Part shown: positions 5,745 to 6,594 of the stretch, piece by piece | Numbering within the stretch: the stretch's first letter is position 1 | Layout: every line of letters begins with the position of its first letter | From: Candidatus Hodarchaeota archaeon | GTDB taxonomy: Archaea; Asgardarchaeota; Heimdallarchaeia; Hodarchaeales; YT1-039 | NCBI GenBank assembly: GCA_016840025.1 | Contig: JAEOTF010000468.1 | Span: forward strand, 1-6,594 | Length of the DNA stretch: 6,594 bases | Direction: 5' to 3' | Notes under the pieces: generated by a model | What the model was told of the DNA's origin: nothing | The model's database searches: none | Seen by the model: the letters and a program-made list of their open reading frames with translations, nothing else | Translations under genes and position numbers: made by a program

Positions 5745-6122
5745 ATGAAAAAAAAAGTTATTCAACCCGAATCGATACCACCTTCACCTGCTCCATTTTC
5801 TTCAGGGGTTAAAATTGGTAATATGGTCTACACTTCTGGACAGGTTGGAATAGACCCAGAGACTGGAAAAGCACCTACTTCGGTAGATGAACAAACTAAA
5901 ATCTGCTTAGAACGAATAAAGATTATTTTAGAGGAAGCAGGATCGTCTCTTGGTAATATCGTCAAAACTACAGTCTTCTTAGCAGATATTCGGTACTTTA
6001 ACGAAATGAACGAGGTTTATAAGACTTTTTTCACAAAAGATCGCCCTGCTCGTTCTACTGTTGAAGCACGACTTGCTTTTCCACATCTATTGGTTGAAAT
6101 TGAAGCTGTTGCCTACGTTTAA
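5745..6122 (+). CDS. ridA: RidA family reactive enamine/imine deaminase
   Basis: This 125-residue Rid-family protein, normally a trimer, hydrolyses reactive 2-aminoacrylate-type enamines and imines released by PLP enzymes such as threonine/serine dehydratase. Recognition features are YTSGQVGIDPETG (29-41), the helix with ICLERIKIILEEAGSSL (53-69), VVKTTVFLAD-like VKTTVFLADI (73-82), FNEMNEVYKTFF (85-96) and RPARSTVEA (100-108). It ends in LLVEIEAVAYV. R103 matches the substrate-binding arginine (Arg105 in E. coli), S31 the conserved Ser, and E120 the conserved Glu. The usual Tyr17 position (GPYS in many members) is F18 here (APFS), a substitution that may shift activity. It is monocistronic: divergent from the SBBP gene and convergent with the next. 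Start chosen from the AGGAGG seven bases upstream. Confidence 0.93.
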   Translation: MKKKVIQPESIPPSPAPFSSGVKIGNMVYTSGQVGIDPETGKAPTSVDEQTKICLERIKIILEEAGSSLGNIVKTTVFLADIRYFNEMNEVYKTFFTKDRPARSTVEARLAFPHLLVEIEAVAYV

Positions 6123-6141
6123 TAAACTTACATTCATAAAA

Positions 6142-6594
6142 TCATATTTTTTCTTTATAATGCACTATTAATCTATTTCGTTTAGTAAATAGTATAACAG
6201 AAATCAAAGATAGCAAAGTAATCACTGAAACTAAATTTGAATGAAATTCAGGGATAACTACATCGCTTAGTTCAATATCATCAATCCCCATGGTCCAAGC
6301 CGAATGTGTTGTCCGTTCTAGTTGGATAGAAGTCATATATTTCCCCACTGATAATGTAACTGTTTTCTGAGTCCAAGAAGTTGAGGTTCCAAAATCTTCA
6401 GTTGTAGTAGTTCCATCAAAGTAAGCCACCGTTGCCCTCACATTGTCCGAAGCGCCTGACCTGATGTAAAACGTAAGAGAACTTTGGATTGTAATAGGTA
6501 TTAATCTACTAAATGTTTGGTTAATATATGCAGGATGGTAACTCCCATCATACTGACTGAGGTGACACCCATAAGTTCCCGAATGCACCCGCCA
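6142..6594 (-). CDS. Surface protein C-terminal part with PEF-type anchor; 5' end outside the window
   Basis: The reading frame stays open to the right edge (TGG CGG precede the GTG at 6588, giving W-R-V-H-S-G), so the true start lies outside and only about 151 C-terminal residues are seen. The visible part is a beta-rich domain: WRVHSGTYGCHLSQY, then Q-T-F-S-R-L, a strand with SSLTFYIRSG, a T-W-T-Q-K-T-V strand, and a closing GIDDIELSDV. This order is typical of jelly-roll carbohydrate-binding or MAM/lectin-like modules, though no specific family is claimed. IPEF begins 37 residues from the end and is followed by a hydrophobic helix and KRNR, like archaeal PEF/PEFG-CTERM sorting tails; the 13-residue tail after the helix is longer than usual. 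Probably a secreted, membrane-anchored protein like the nearby SBBP protein. Confidence 0.75.
   Translation of the reverse strand, partial: WRVHSGTYGCHLSQYDGSYHPAYINQTFSRLIPITIQSSLTFYIRSGASDNVRATVAYFDGTTTTEDFGTSTSWTQKTVTLSVGKYMTSIQLERTTHSAWTMGIDDIELSDVVIPEFHSNLVSVITLLSLISVILFTKRNRLIVHYKEKI
6147..6152 (+). terminator. Possible U-tract terminator of ridA
   Basis: T6, followed by C and TTT, lies about 25 bases after the ridA stop and inside the 3' end of the converging gene. This is consistent with an archaeal U-tract terminator; no hairpin is needed or seen. Confidence 0.35.

Overview
The window is AT-rich archaeal-type sequence, and my best guess is an Asgard (Promethearchaeota) archaeon, either Heimdall-like or Loki-like. 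The evidence is a longin/roadblock-type small protein next to a 7-helix membrane protein, two secreted proteins with archaeosortase-style C-terminal tails (PGY and PEF type), U-tract rather than hairpin terminators, and mixed Shine-Dalgarno use. This placement is inference; there is no rRNA or marker gene here to confirm it.

Layout. Positions 163-1033 (+) hold a HEPN toxin / MNT nucleotidyltransferase antitoxin pair of the HepT-MntA (type VII) kind, preceded by three evenly spaced TTCA..TGAA palindromes that could be an operator. Positions 1034-1169 are a convergent gap carrying an unusual repeat: 26 bases identical to part of the HEPN gene, embedded in a minus-strand 36-codon frame with two Pro-Lys-Thr-Phe motifs. 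Positions 1170-3275 (-) hold three co-directional genes: a TatD-family metal-dependent hydrolase, a longin-like protein and a 7-TM protein. The last two are tightly spaced and probably translationally coupled. The TatD body is clearly more GC-rich than its surroundings, but its last ~20 codons are AT-rich and contain the same Pro-Lys-Thr-Phe repeat as the gap at 1051-1161.

Positions 3387-3776 (+) encode a SnoaL/NTF2-like protein. Positions 3811-5526 (-) encode a large secreted or cell-surface SBBP-repeat protein with seven units, probably a seven-bladed propeller, with a Thr/Ser stalk and a C-terminal anchor. Positions 5745-6122 (+) encode RidA, with a strong Shine-Dalgarno. Positions 6142-6594 (-) are the C-terminal part of another surface protein with a PEF-type tail; its start lies beyond the right edge.

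How it fits together: the left part is an accessory defence/toxin-antitoxin cassette with signs of small-repeat activity. The middle is a possible membrane receptor plus longin module with an acquired TatD upstream. The right part is cell-surface display genes interleaved with housekeeping RidA. The most interesting points are the repeat that links three loci (HEPN, the 1051-1161 gap and the TatD tail), the longin/7-TM pair, and the palindrome array in front of the toxin operon.
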